Origin: Haladaptatus sp. QDMS2
GTDB taxonomy: Archaea > Halobacteriota > Halobacteria > Halobacteriales > Halococcaceae
Assembly: GCF_029338295.1 (NCBI RefSeq)
Contig: NZ_CP119793.1
Coordinates: 186,001 to 250,000 of the forward strand
Direction of reading: 5' to 3'
Length of the DNA: 64,000 bases
Below are positions 17,501 through 27,200 of the stretch, piece after piece; position 1 is the stretch's first letter, and every line of letters starts with the position of its first letter. Position numbers and translations under genes: made by a program. The notes beneath the pieces were generated by a model that saw nothing but the letters and a program-made list of their open reading frames with translations, was not told the DNA's origin and did not search any database.

Positions 17501-18278
17501 CCTCCTCGAGATGTGCCTCGAACGATGGTTCGTCGGTAAGGCTCTCCGCTGGAACAGAGTCGGCCTCCCAGCGTTCGACACCATCTGTGGATTCGCAATA
17601 GACCCGCTCGGCTCCGTGGTACGCCTCTCGCGCCGCCTGTAACTGATTGGTTATATCGTAGTGTAGCCGTCGGTCGCGTTTGGCGGCGTCACGAATCTCC
17701 GCCCCAGGGACAGAGATTGGTTCAATGGACGGCGATAGCCGCTCGAACACCCTCAGGAGGTTTTGTTCATCGTAGGTGGCGGTCCCTCCATCTGCGTGGA
17801 CCTCCCGGTCCTCGTTCGTCACCGCGAGTTCGCCATAGGAAGCCTCCTCCAATTCCCCGTATCGGAGTTGCTCCTCGTATTTAGGATAACGACGGTAGAA
17901 GAGCTTTAGATTGGGTTGGAACTCGAACTCTGCGTCGTCGAGCTCGTCGGAATCGACCTGGAACGTCAGCCCAAGCGAGAACGGTGCGACATCTTGGCCG
18001 AAGTTCTGGAAGCTATCGTCCTCTGCTTGCGCCTTCCGGAAGCGATACTGACTCGCAACAACGCCGGCGAAACATCGACGACTCGGTGTGTTCCCGTAAA
18101 GCGTCTGTTGCTCTGGTCCTCGTCCCGTAATCCGGTCGATTAACCGTCCTGTAATGACATGGTCCATCGCCTGATGGCGACGGTACTTGGTATCCCCCTC
18201 TGTATCGAACGCCTCTTCGGGTGGTCGGGTGTACTCTGGATCGTTCCGAGGTGGAATTGAATCGAAACGTGGTTTCAT
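14571..18278 (-). CDS. drmA: DISARM helicase DrmA
   Basis: 1235 aa superfamily 2 helicase, the DNA-engaging core of DISARM. Motifs seen: Walker A FPTGGGKTEAYLG (about 518-530), motif II QDELHLL (about 763-769), motif III AATATIKG, and the C-terminal RecA lobe with IATSMISHGVDIDK and AYSRVGRRYPGTV (about 1010-1040). A CPYCDAD...CENPEC insert between lobes suggests a zinc site. The first 450 residues are a large family-specific region. The gene lies 82 bp downstream of the drmE-like gene and overlaps drmB by one base. Its length and motif set fit DrmA, and it is the most secure DISARM marker here. Confidence 0.92.
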   Translation of the reverse strand: MKPRFDSIPPRNDPEYTRPPEEAFDTEGDTKYRRHQAMDHVITGRLIDRITGRGPEQQTLYGNTPSRRCFAGVVASQYRFRKAQAEDDSFQNFGQDVAPFSLGLTFQVDSDELDDAEFEFQPNLKLFYRRYPKYEEQLRYGELEEASYGELAVTNEDREVHADGGTATYDEQNLLRVFERLSPSIEPISVPGAEIRDAAKRDRRLHYDITNQLQAAREAYHGAERVYCESTDGVERWEADSVPAESLTDEPSFEAHLEEVFSETPKPVEWTAYLRITASQRDDGRIAVSVSLVNGFGEDYPNSEEPDEDWQSYLFDVTLGVEAGSPLFKSFPSEEIRDHYQYDGNIYAIGENCAVERMSKNPVTGLQTTTVPVYEQPKYHSRETVDAPFSELAHGDIDGVLANIEAEMDSAYEQYENLEDDILVGKTSAAQKEYQKTLRDFAAERERFHQGRELIANDPQVEKAFRALNETFTEMGEDYVQWRLFQIVFIVMTLPDIVAQADPERDIVDALNVGDVIYFPTGGGKTEAYLGLVVFAAFYDRLRGKEFGMTALTKFPLRLLSLQQLQRIADVLCMAETIRRDDSAMAGESFSVGYFVGRNNTPNKTYSMSDRGGDTNYVKEARDDPDKQQEWLMVQDCPYCDADETVSVTGDLERMRIIHQCENPECPEVQHQGGKTAELPIYITDEEVYRHAPTFVVSTIDKIAIVGWQRRMRTLFGRVKHRCQKHGLTSEEECFMADNSYPKKLRCDSADLTPVEPVDPPSILIQDELHLLREEFGAFDSHYETFIQELVNRYTDGRWQMKIVAATATIKGASSQVNALYWRDTNVFPTQGPRLRQSFYAYEDPYQLGRRMVGAIPRTISRTLAINSIIRERAMLVQELQGDLESDDLDGLDAALAEIPESQLGGPLDLPTDVAERKDIYQKLLGMYEVQVNYNIAKTKSDMLQRNVNQMLNEQLKAYGEPYHELKSVPLTGETDMDVVRDALARLESDNPDRPIDIVIATSMISHGVDIDKLNFISFFGMPRNTAEYIQAYSRVGRRYPGTVFVLFDAIRARDRSHYTKFEHYHRYQDLLVEATPLERWAQFAIDRTMPGLIVGLFLQYYHHEFEGQTEKSLYQFQGYNEALDRDLITSEDALEFIKRAYSVTEEQEQEWSDVHGINLYRERIKDQFDKVWDRLVEDPLGKDPREEFIANVVTGDAEDEHGPMNSLRDIDQQIDIIPNRYSTVVVESFKEGGH

Positions 18279-18360
18279 ATAAGGAATTTGTCTGTTGCTG
18301 TAATAAGATTACCGTCGAATAACTTCATCCTCTACCGATTTCATCTCTGGAACATAATCG

Positions 18361-21300
18361 TCAGTTCTCGGTAACGTCGATGACCGCTTTGACGACATAG
18401 CTGGTCGAATGTTGGAGAATCATTTCACAGTCGTCACCTCCTTCGGTGAGCGTCTTCGCGACGTGCTCTCTGATTTCACTCCCTTGATGAATATGTGCAC
18501 CGCGAATCTTCCTAAGTCCAGCGTCGATGAGATTGCCGTTCGAGCCCTTCAATGCGGGCTTATCGAACGCCTTGCCGATGAGTTGGATATCCTCGACGGC
18601 CCGGGGCCCCATCGTCAAACTCGGGTCTCGAGCCAGCTCGAGAGCGTCGTTGGCGATGGCGACGCTCTCGAACCAATCGCGAACCCTGACCGAACTACGA
18701 TCGATACCGACACTTCTCGCTTCCCCGATTATGTAGTGGTAGACGACGGTCTCGGTGGGTTCATCGGCGCCGACCTCCTCCTGAATCTCCGTCAGTATCT
18801 CAGAGATTGTATCGTACCACGTCCGCAACTGGTCGGTCACCCTACCGCCTTCTATATCCGCGTAACGCTCATCGAGCCATTCGTCCCAGAGCTTGTTCCA
18901 ATACCATGAATCAATCTCGAGGATAGTCGTCCCTTTGGAGAGCTCGGCTGGCGAACGCCACCCGTACTCTGTCTCGACATCTTGCCAGTGAGCGATACGC
19001 TCCTCGACGAGCAACCTCGTCCCAGATTCCCGGTGGAGCGTCTCGCCATCCTCGGTCTCGATATCGAAGTCCTGGTGGACGTAATCGTCGTACCGACTGG
19101 TGTCGTGGTCGAACTCGCGACCGAAGCGAGAGTTATCAAGGTGCTCAGAGAGACGGTCCTCGAGCGAATCAGCTTCTTCCGCCACCCGTGAACCTGACTC
19201 TTCCTCTACCCGTCCTTCGAATCCATCCGTATCTGCATCTTCCGTGGCCTCCTCACCTTCGGACCGATTAGAGACGGAAATCTCCGGATATGGTAACAAC
19301 GCGGAATCGGTCACCTGGAAGGCAGCGTTGATTCGGTCGATGAACTGGTGGAGGCGGTTTTGGAGGTTCTTTTTATACCGACCTTCGTAGGTCAATATCG
19401 TCACATGCTCTGCGTTCGGATGCACGAGACACCCAATGTGCTGTTTACGCTGCGGCCCGGCGATGAGCAATTCATTGCACCGGTCGATGTCGCGAACTGA
19501 TTCGCGGTCGGTCACCTGGACCTTGTTTCCAAGAGTGTGTCGGAACAGTGCCTTGTCCTCGAGAAGGCGTTCCATGAGAGTATGACGCCACGCCGGTGTA
19601 GGCGTGAAAATCCCGAGCGAACGATGTTCGGTGACGGCAGCTTCGACACGGTCGCGGATTGCATCGTAGAGTTCGTTCCGTTCATCAAGTGCTAGGAGGA
19701 GGCGCTCCAATTGCTCGTGGACGTCCGATGCGCCGGCACGAGTCATCATATCTGCGTTCGAAACGAAGGAACCGAACTCGTCGACGAACTCACCCATCGT
19801 CCAGGATTGTCGACCTCGTTTCCCCCGTCGACGTTTGTCCAGGACCCACCTATCGTAGTAATCCGCGGGGACAGGCAAGCGCTCGAATCGCTTCAGGTAC
19901 GAATATGACTTCCACCCACCGAGCTCAGCGCCGTTCTCGACGAGGAACATCGCCGCTTCATTAGCATCTTCGAACATCGGTATCAGCCGTTTCGCATCGA
20001 TTGCGTCAATCCGAATTTCTTTTTCCGTCGCTAGGGCCTCGAGTTCAGCATCGCTCGACAACGGGACCGGTGATTCCGGACGATAGACACCGTCCCCATC
20101 GACTACAGACCGTACCGCTTGGGTTCGGGGAAGCACATCGACCTCCGACAAATCAGGTGGGAAGTACTCTGGAACGCGGTTCTCACCGTGTTCTTGCTTC
20201 GTGTAGATGCTGTAGATAGGACAGACGAGCTGGTCCCTATCGACCTCGTCGACGACTCCCTCTTCTTCTGCTGTGACCCGAGAATGAAAGTTGAAGAGTA
20301 TGGGGCCGCGGTCAGCGATTACCTCGAGTTCAGTGTCTCGCGACACGAGGACGAGGTTGGCGATACCCCCGTCTTCATTGCAGCGGTGTTCGCCGTCGTA
20401 GACGAAACTATGTGGGAATAGCTCCTCGAGCGGCTTGTGCCCCCCATTTGAATCCACACGGAACCGACCCGGAATATCGATGCCATATCGCCTATATTCT
20501 TCTCGAATCTGTTTTTTACCACCCCAATGGGAGGTCGTTCCTTTGGTATAGAGGATGGTATCTTGTCCCTGGAGTGAGCTTTCCAGAAGGACTTCGATGG
20601 CGAGGGGGAGCACGATTTGCGGTTGAAAGCCAGGCCAGAGAATGGGAACCGTCCGACCCTCTTTCGTCGCCTTCCGCAGACCGCTCATCATGGACGCTCC
20701 AAGTTCGCCGACCGAGACAGGCTTCCAGTCGCCTCTTTCTTCGTAGCGGAGCACCTCGAGCGATTCTGCCAACCAACTGTATGCTGGCTGGCCACCAGTT
20801 GACTCGAGTAACGCTTGGAGGTACGATTCCGCATCCTCGGCGATTGCAGCCGCGTAGCGGAGGATGACGACCACGGCCTTGCAGCCGACCTCGTCGGTCT
20901 CGACAGCGAGTTCGGCGACCGGGGCTAGGTTCCCGGACAACAGCGATGGTGCGTGTGTAGAGATGGGCGTGAGGAGCTCGAAAGATTTCTTCTGGACGGT
21001 AGTATCGTCGCTCTCGAGCCACTCCAGTGCCTCGGACATCGCGTTCTTCACAGCGTCGATTCGGGTGTCGGAGCGCAACATGGCGTCGAGGCCGTTGGCC
21101 GCTGCCTGAATTAACTCTGGGCTCGAGTCCGGGGACACGTCAATAGCCTCGACCAACGTGGTTTCTGACAGCTCGCTTCCAGCCTCCGTCGCCAGAATTT
21201 CTACGAACGCATCGACCGCGATATCACCGTTCGGAGATTCGAGTAAATCGAACAGTTCAGTTTCCCATTCAACGACTAACATCGGATGATGCTTGGCCAA

Positions 21301-21795
21301 CAATCGGAGCCCATCGCCAGTACTCGAATCTGATGGCACGTCTTCGGCCAGCAGGTTTTGAATCAGGGTTTCCGTGGCGATTTCGAGACCACGCTGTATC
21401 TCGGCCGCTGCAGCCCCGTATATCTCCTCGTGACGTTCATGAATCGCTTCGATAGCATCGAACCGGCCAGATGCTCCGAGTGCACATGCGACCGGCCCGG
21501 AGTCGCCACATGAATCTGAGTCGAAATAGCGAAGTATCGGATCGAACGCTGAATCCGGCAACGACCTGAACGCCGTAGGGTGATAGCTGGCGAGTTTCGA
21601 AATCGCCTCGATGCTCTTCAGCTTCCACATCGCATGGGTACCGCCCATGAACTCGAGTAGGTCCGGAAGAACCTCCTTTGCGGTCTCCTTCGAGATGGTC
21701 TCGTTCGCAAGGGTTTCTAGGGCATCGTATCGCGGCTGGTACTCATCGGAGCGAAGCGCCTCGATGAGTCGATCTTCCGAGTTGGTCGCACTCAT
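18361..21795 (-). CDS. Large DrmE-like protein with N-terminal HEAT-type repeats, DISARM operon leader
   Basis: 1144 aa. The first about 350 residues are short paired helices (ALETLANETI, VLPDLLEFMG, AVDAFVEILA) typical of HEAT/ARM solenoids. The middle (about 385-800, with TVPILWPGFQPQIVLPLAIE, DTILYTKGTTSHWGG and LVLVSRDTELEVI) has no Walker motif but looks like a folded alpha/beta region. An acidic linker at about 840-880 precedes a C-terminal region with RVRDWFESVAIANDA and LIGKAF. Class 2 DISARM carries drmE, a protein of unknown function, next to drmA. Position and size support that identity, but I could not confirm family membership from sequence alone. It is the first gene of the minus-strand operon drmE-A-B-C-channel. 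Confidence 0.65.
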   Translation of the reverse strand: MSATNSEDRLIEALRSDEYQPRYDALETLANETISKETAKEVLPDLLEFMGGTHAMWKLKSIEAISKLASYHPTAFRSLPDSAFDPILRYFDSDSCGDSGPVACALGASGRFDAIEAIHERHEEIYGAAAAEIQRGLEIATETLIQNLLAEDVPSDSSTGDGLRLLAKHHPMLVVEWETELFDLLESPNGDIAVDAFVEILATEAGSELSETTLVEAIDVSPDSSPELIQAAANGLDAMLRSDTRIDAVKNAMSEALEWLESDDTTVQKKSFELLTPISTHAPSLLSGNLAPVAELAVETDEVGCKAVVVILRYAAAIAEDAESYLQALLESTGGQPAYSWLAESLEVLRYEERGDWKPVSVGELGASMMSGLRKATKEGRTVPILWPGFQPQIVLPLAIEVLLESSLQGQDTILYTKGTTSHWGGKKQIREEYRRYGIDIPGRFRVDSNGGHKPLEELFPHSFVYDGEHRCNEDGGIANLVLVSRDTELEVIADRGPILFNFHSRVTAEEEGVVDEVDRDQLVCPIYSIYTKQEHGENRVPEYFPPDLSEVDVLPRTQAVRSVVDGDGVYRPESPVPLSSDAELEALATEKEIRIDAIDAKRLIPMFEDANEAAMFLVENGAELGGWKSYSYLKRFERLPVPADYYDRWVLDKRRRGKRGRQSWTMGEFVDEFGSFVSNADMMTRAGASDVHEQLERLLLALDERNELYDAIRDRVEAAVTEHRSLGIFTPTPAWRHTLMERLLEDKALFRHTLGNKVQVTDRESVRDIDRCNELLIAGPQRKQHIGCLVHPNAEHVTILTYEGRYKKNLQNRLHQFIDRINAAFQVTDSALLPYPEISVSNRSEGEEATEDADTDGFEGRVEEESGSRVAEEADSLEDRLSEHLDNSRFGREFDHDTSRYDDYVHQDFDIETEDGETLHRESGTRLLVEERIAHWQDVETEYGWRSPAELSKGTTILEIDSWYWNKLWDEWLDERYADIEGGRVTDQLRTWYDTISEILTEIQEEVGADEPTETVVYHYIIGEARSVGIDRSSVRVRDWFESVAIANDALELARDPSLTMGPRAVEDIQLIGKAFDKPALKGSNGNLIDAGLRKIRGAHIHQGSEIREHVAKTLTEGGDDCEMILQHSTSYVVKAVIDVTEN

Positions 21796-21902
21796 TCGAA
21801 AATCCCTACTTCAACTTGGTACTCGGTATCCCCCAACATCTTATCTGGTATTCAGTGGTCAAGTTAGTTAATTGTTAGGGGGCTGTCTATTTCTACCGGG
21901 CG

Positions 21903-21935
21903 GGTCCCCATCGAAATAATCGTCATACGGGGACC
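21903..21935. repeat. Inverted repeat upstream of the DISARM operon
   Basis: GGTCCCC (21903-21909) and GGGGACC (21929-21935) are perfect complements separated by 19 nt. They lie about 110-140 bp before the drmE-like start. This could be an operator or the hairpin terminator of the lost gene whose scar follows. Confidence 0.4.
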
Positions 21936-22024
21936 GGGTGGACTTCCTCGTAAGAGTGGTGGCCGTGGAAAAATGAAAATGAACGGTACACCATCAAGGA
22001 TACCGAATCGAGGTATTTGACCAA

Positions 22025-22153
22025 GGTCCAATTGGACGTGACGCTTCTGTCGAGGAAATCGATGCAGGTTCAGATGCACACCTCGGTCACACGTTCAGGA
22101 ATCTCGTATCGAATGAACTTGACAACGCCGTTGAAGGTGCAAGAGTGAAATAA
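22025..22153 (+). pseudogene. Fragment of the N-terminus of a MutH/Sau3AI-like endonuclease
   Basis: The plus-strand frame reads GPIGRDASVEEIDAGSDAHL and then a weaker stretch ending in ARVK before TAA. The start matches GPIGRDASYEEIVAASDALL of the intact nuclease at 51025-51876 almost residue for residue. No Met precedes it, and the catalytic D...ExK segment is missing. It is therefore a 42-codon relic of a third member of this nuclease family. Confidence 0.75.
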
Positions 22154-22177
22154 TCGTAATGAGCCCCTCGAGATTAT

Positions 22178-22243
22178 GCTACTCTCGACCTCCTCCTCAA
22201 CTCACAGCCAGGAGAGAACGTCGTGCCTGCGAATACGGACTAA
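22178..22243 (+). pseudogene. Fragment of the C-terminus of a C5-cytosine methylase
   Basis: The frame ending at the TAA at 22241-22243 reads DLLLNSQPGENVVPANTD. The intact C5 methylase at 53378-55243 ends RLLIDSQTGENAVSASTD, 11 of 18 residues identical without gaps. DNA similarity seems to continue past both stops (tgagtgcacctca versus tgagtacatctca). The rest of the methylase has been deleted. Together with the nuclease fragment just upstream it marks a lost restriction-modification or DISARM methylase locus. Confidence 0.75.
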
Positions 22244-22437
22244 TCGGAAACGAAAGCCACCGGTGAGTGCACCTCACCGCTCCGTTTTATTTACCTCCTC
22301 AGCAATGTGAACAGAATTCTATTACGGAGCAACCGAACTATACTATTGTGAAAGTCACCGACAACACTCAATGATTATCATATTCAATACTTGAGCAGAA
22401 AAACGATATTACCGCAAACTGAGGTCAATGAATCTGA

Positions 22438-23910
22438 TTAGTTTCGATTCGATAATGAATCGATACAGTCTCGTAGAAACTGATATTCCGAGAAGAGCTG
22501 GTTTGCCCCGCGAACAGGGTCAGTCAAGGTAGATCCATCACTCATCGTGTGAATAATCGGGTTGTAGTGTGCCACAGAATTTCGAAGATGAACCAAATCA
22601 CTGAGCTCAATTTCATACCCTCGAATATCACGCTTAATCTCGGTTTGCAAATCATTGCTCTCTACAAGTTGTACGAGCTGATCAAGCCGTCCACATGCAA
22701 GCTTATCAGGGTATAGAGACCTATCACCGCGATAGCGAATCGAAACATTTTGATCATCTTCCCAATTCGGGAGGTGCTCTCTGATTAAGCTGCGTAAACC
22801 GATTTCGAATTCTGAAAACAAGTCAAACAGATGGAGATAGACTGGTAAGCTGTTGAGATCGAATCGTGTGACGATACCTTCAATATCTTCATTCGAGCCA
22901 ACGAAGCGAAATCGTTCCTGACTTAATTCGTCGATAACTTCTCTTATCGATGCGGTCGGTTGTAGAAGATTGTGCGAAAAGAGTGGTTCAACGATATCAC
23001 CAATCGTTACGCCGTCGTCGATGCGGGTCCCTTCTCGTGAGATATACCCTTGAAGACCGGTTCGTGTAGCTGCGTTTTCGAAGACGAGAGCAGCATCGAA
23101 ATCATGACATATCATATCGAGGAAGACATCGGCAATCCGTTGGTCAACCTCGTACCCGTATGGATTCAGGGTCATCATCGATGTAATGTCCAGTTTGGGG
23201 TTCGACTCATCCAATCGCCCCATCAGATTTCGCTCTTGTTCTGATGGGTTGTAACGATGCAATCTATTTCCATCAGATGTAGTCAGTTCATTCGAGATGA
23301 CTGTTAGCAGTCTCGGAGATTCATGCAAATGGGCCTCAAGATTGATTTCTTCTATCGCTTCGGTCCGATAATAGAGGAGCTTTCGAAGAGGGGCAGCAGA
23401 TTCATTCGTTTTGAGTTCGTTTGAAGTCAACACTACCGCCCGACCAGACTCGCTTAATCGACGGAGTATTTGCTCGATGTACAGGAAATCTGAATCGACT
23501 GGTGAAGCATCCTCATCGGTTATCAGTGCGGAGTTTATCGCATAATCTCGCCGTGTTTCCTTATCTAGGTCGTCCCAAGGGATATGAGTTGGTGAACAGA
23601 TGATATAGTCAAAATCCAATTCAAGATTGACTCCTCCACGGAAAAAATCATCTTCAATTATCTCTATGTTGTTTTTATTCCGGTAACTGTCACATATTTC
23701 ACTTAGCTGACCTTCATCTTGCCCGAAAACGTATCCATTCGGCACACTCCATGACGCGTTCTCTTCACAGAGACGGTCTACTGTATCGATGAGTGTGCCA
23801 TCTGTACATCCGAGATAGAGAATATTATCGAATTTTGTTGGGTAGGTTCCTCTGAAGAGATATTGGACCATCGCCTCCGCAATGGAATCTGGAATCGGTT
23901 CGTCAATCAC
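22438..23910 (-). CDS. Predicted degenerate methylase - CBS pair - HEPN RNase fusion
   Basis: 490 aa with three parts. Residues 1-230 look like a Rossmann methylase: LYLGCTDGTL (31-40) in place of motif I, IIEDDFF, then IICSPTHIPW (103-112) where N6-methylases have NPPY, so catalysis is probably lost. Residues about 265-357 read as a tandem CBS module (ALVFENAATRTGLQGYIS, SIREVIDELS, EGIVTRFDL), a fold that binds adenine nucleotides. Residues about 358-487 are helical and contain LRNSVAHYN with R443-x4-H448, the HEPN RNase motif. An abortive-infection role, with CBS sensing a nucleotide and HEPN cutting RNA, is inferred. It stands alone on minus between the DISARM and AddAB blocks. Confidence 0.65.
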   Translation of the reverse strand: MIDEPIPDSIAEAMVQYLFRGTYPTKFDNILYLGCTDGTLIDTVDRLCEENASWSVPNGYVFGQDEGQLSEICDSYRNKNNIEIIEDDFFRGGVNLELDFDYIICSPTHIPWDDLDKETRRDYAINSALITDEDASPVDSDFLYIEQILRRLSESGRAVVLTSNELKTNESAAPLRKLLYYRTEAIEEINLEAHLHESPRLLTVISNELTTSDGNRLHRYNPSEQERNLMGRLDESNPKLDITSMMTLNPYGYEVDQRIADVFLDMICHDFDAALVFENAATRTGLQGYISREGTRIDDGVTIGDIVEPLFSHNLLQPTASIREVIDELSQERFRFVGSNEDIEGIVTRFDLNSLPVYLHLFDLFSEFEIGLRSLIREHLPNWEDDQNVSIRYRGDRSLYPDKLACGRLDQLVQLVESNDLQTEIKRDIRGYEIELSDLVHLRNSVAHYNPIIHTMSDGSTLTDPVRGANQLFSEYQFLRDCIDSLSNRN

Positions 23911-24205
23911 ATGAACAATTTCAACAATCTACCATATCAATACCCTCCCCATAGACTCAAGATATGCTGTCTATGACGTAGTCACTAAATTGACCGGGAC
24001 ACCCTATCCGAAGCGGACATCATCATTCAGAATGTCGGGTAAAGGTGAATCCCAGTAGAGCGAAGAATTGTATATACAAGGCTGTTTCAAGTCCTATTCG
24101 AAGTTCATTCCGAGCCATATCAATGACTGGTGAACGTGGATAAGCTAATCAAGGTTCCATGTCCGTACGATGTCAACTCCAATTCGAAATTCCATCTCAG
24201 AGGGT

Positions 24206-27200
24206 TTACCTTGCCCCAAAATAGTCCATGGACTCTGCAACACAATCCTCGATACGATTCTCAAGTTGGTTCGCGAGTTTATCGAGTTCTTTTGAATCAT
24301 ATTGTTGCGTCCAATAGTCCTCTACCGAAGTGAAGAACAGCGTCGTCCGAACTCCCCGTGTCAAATCCGCCTGGTGTAGGGCGACGGCGTACGCCTCCAA
24401 CTGATTCTGATATCTAGTCACTGCAGATTCGATATGATCTTGTGGGACGTCTCCCGTTTTGTAGTCGATGATGTGAAACTCATCATCCGTGACGAGCAAC
24501 TGGTCGATGAGTCCTCTTACTTCTCCATGTTTGAACTCTGCGGTCACGATTGTCTCTGCATGTGAGGAGGCTTCCGATTCGATTCGAGATTCGAGGAACC
24601 GCAATGCCCGTCTCGTGTGCATCTCGATGAGTTCCATATCCAACGCATCCACGGACACGTCTGGCTCGGCAGCGATGAATCCTTCCGCGATGGTCTTCCA
24701 CTGCTCCGCAGGGGCCCGAAGTTCACAGAGTTTGTGTACGATATCTCCGAGTAGGGTCGCGGGTAATTCAGACTCCGGTCTCTCCGAGCCGCCTTCAGCA
24801 GGCTCGTGGACCAATATCACCCGATTTTGAAGTTCATCGTAGACGAGTTCTCCCTTCCGTGCGAAGAGCGCCTTGAGACCTGAAGGAGTGAACCTATACC
24901 GTGAATTTGCAGACATCGGAATCGACCGTTCGATGGTGGTAGTTGGGTTCGATGATTGCAGCTTCGGTTGCCAATCGACCGCCTGTTCTGGTAACCGTAC
25001 GGTGTAGGTTCCGTTTCCGAGCGAGCCGGTCGCACTTCCGGTTGATTCGAGCTCATCGACGATTTCTGGGTCGAGCAGTGCATCCTGTACCCAATCGCGC
25101 CACGAGGTGGCCGCTTCTGGATTTGGTGCTCGGATGGCTGAAAGCCCGCTCGTAGACACGTCGGCTGACGATTCTATGGCATGGGTGCCAGAGAGGATGA
25201 GGTGGTCCCGGGCCCGTGTACAGGCGACGTAGAGGATACGTTTCTCTTCGGCGCGCTCTTCCAGTTCTCGCTGTCGTTTGATGCTGATTCGTGAGACTGT
25301 ATCCGTCTCGTGGAACGCATCATCAGATTTCGGGGCTTTCATCCCGACAGCAGGACCGCTAGGCAAGGTTTCGAATTCTAGTTTCCCATCGGCGATGGAA
25401 CCCCTGTTCATGAACTTTCGCGAAACTCCAGGGACGGCGACGACCGGGAATTCTTCGCCTTTCGCATCGTGTATGGTGAGGATGCGGACTCCCTCTGCAT
25501 CTTCGGGGATGGTTGCTTCACCCTCACGACGGGCATTTTCGACCCGTCGCTCGAGTCGCATAACCAACGTCGCAAGGCTGGTGATGTCGGTCGCGTTTCG
25601 AAGTTGATTTCGCAACTTCTCTACGTTGGCAACCGCTTGACGAGACCGTTCACCTGCACTAATGCTGACGAGGAAACTCGTTTCGTCGATAATACTGGTG
25701 AGGAGTTCACTCCAGGATTCGGTAGCGGGCGAGGTCGTTGTCACTCCTGCCGCAGCTCGCCATTCGTTGATTCGTCTCACGATTGCACCGATTTCTGGGT
25801 CGGATGCTCTTCGGAGTGAGTCCCAGAGGGGGGTTGAGCCGGTCGAGCGGTCGTCCCCGAGGAGTGCGGCTATCTTCTCATCTGGTAACCCGAACACAGG
25901 GGATCTGAGAGTCGCGTACAAGGCCCGTTCGTTCTCTGGAGAGACGAGCGTTCGGAAGAGATTGATGAGTGCTTCTATCTCAGGGGTTTCATAGAAGCCG
26001 ATTCCCGAAGCGACTGTGTACGGAATCCCAGCGACGGAGAGTGCTCGCTCGTACGTCTTCAGGTGCGTTCGACTCCGAATGAGAACCGCGACATCGGTCG
26101 GTTCGACCGGGCGTGTCTCGAGTTCGTTCGCTTCGCTTCCTTCACCTCGTACACGGTTCAACACTGCCTGCCGTCCATCTTGTTCCTCATCGACGGTCTC
26201 AGATTCGTATACCAACGTCTCCTCTGCGAACAGCCGAGTTAGCCGTGCTGCGAGTGCCTCTGCTTCGAGTTCTGCCCCATGTGAGACTTGCGTTGCATCG
26301 ATTGGTGCGTTCTCCTCGTAGAGGTTCTCGATGAGCTCTTCGTTCGTCGGGACGCAGAGGTACTCTACGGAGGCGTCGATGTCCTCAGGGTTATTTCGAG
26401 CTGGTTCGAGGGGTTGTGGACGCGCCTCGAAGGGAGCTGCCGTATCGGCCACGAAGATTCGATTGAACAGGGCGTTCAGGAAGTACAGGACGTTCGGAAG
26501 CGTCCGGAAATTCAAGGATAGCTGCTCACCGTTCTCGAGAGCATCCGAAAACTCCTCACCTTCGCCAGCATCCGTCGTCACTGCGCCCCGATGTTCGTTC
26601 GCCGCTTGGAGCTCCGCCTGTACAGCCCCGAACATCGTCACATCCGCGTTACGGAAGCGATAGATGCTCTGCTTGCTGTCACCCACGACGAAGACGTTGT
26701 CTCCCTCGTAGGACGTAGGATTCGAGGTGGTCAGGTGTTTGATGATATCCCACTGTCGTGGATTCGTATCCTGGAACTCATCGACCATCACGAAGGCGAA
26801 CTGCGACCGTAGCTCGTGCAATGTCTCTTCCGATGCATGGTCCTCGAGGAAGGTGTAGGCGAACTCGATTTGATCTGTGTAGTCGACGAGGTTCTGACGG
26901 CGTTTCTCAGCTGCGTACCGGTCACCGACCACGATGAGGACTTTAGCCAGTGCAGTTAGATACCGAAAGCTCCGCGCATCGGACTCAATGTTCACGTCCA
27001 CTAGGAGTGCCGGTGGGTTGAGCCACTCCCACAACGTTTCCATCGCCTCAGCGACCGATTGTTGTTCGGCTTCGTATCCGTCCCAATTCGAATCGATCCC
27101 GTGATAGTACGCATCTGAATAGCGCTCCCCCTTCGATGTGGTCAGGATATCACAGATTTCGTTCACGCATCTCTGTCGGGCTCGATTGTCAACATCGACA

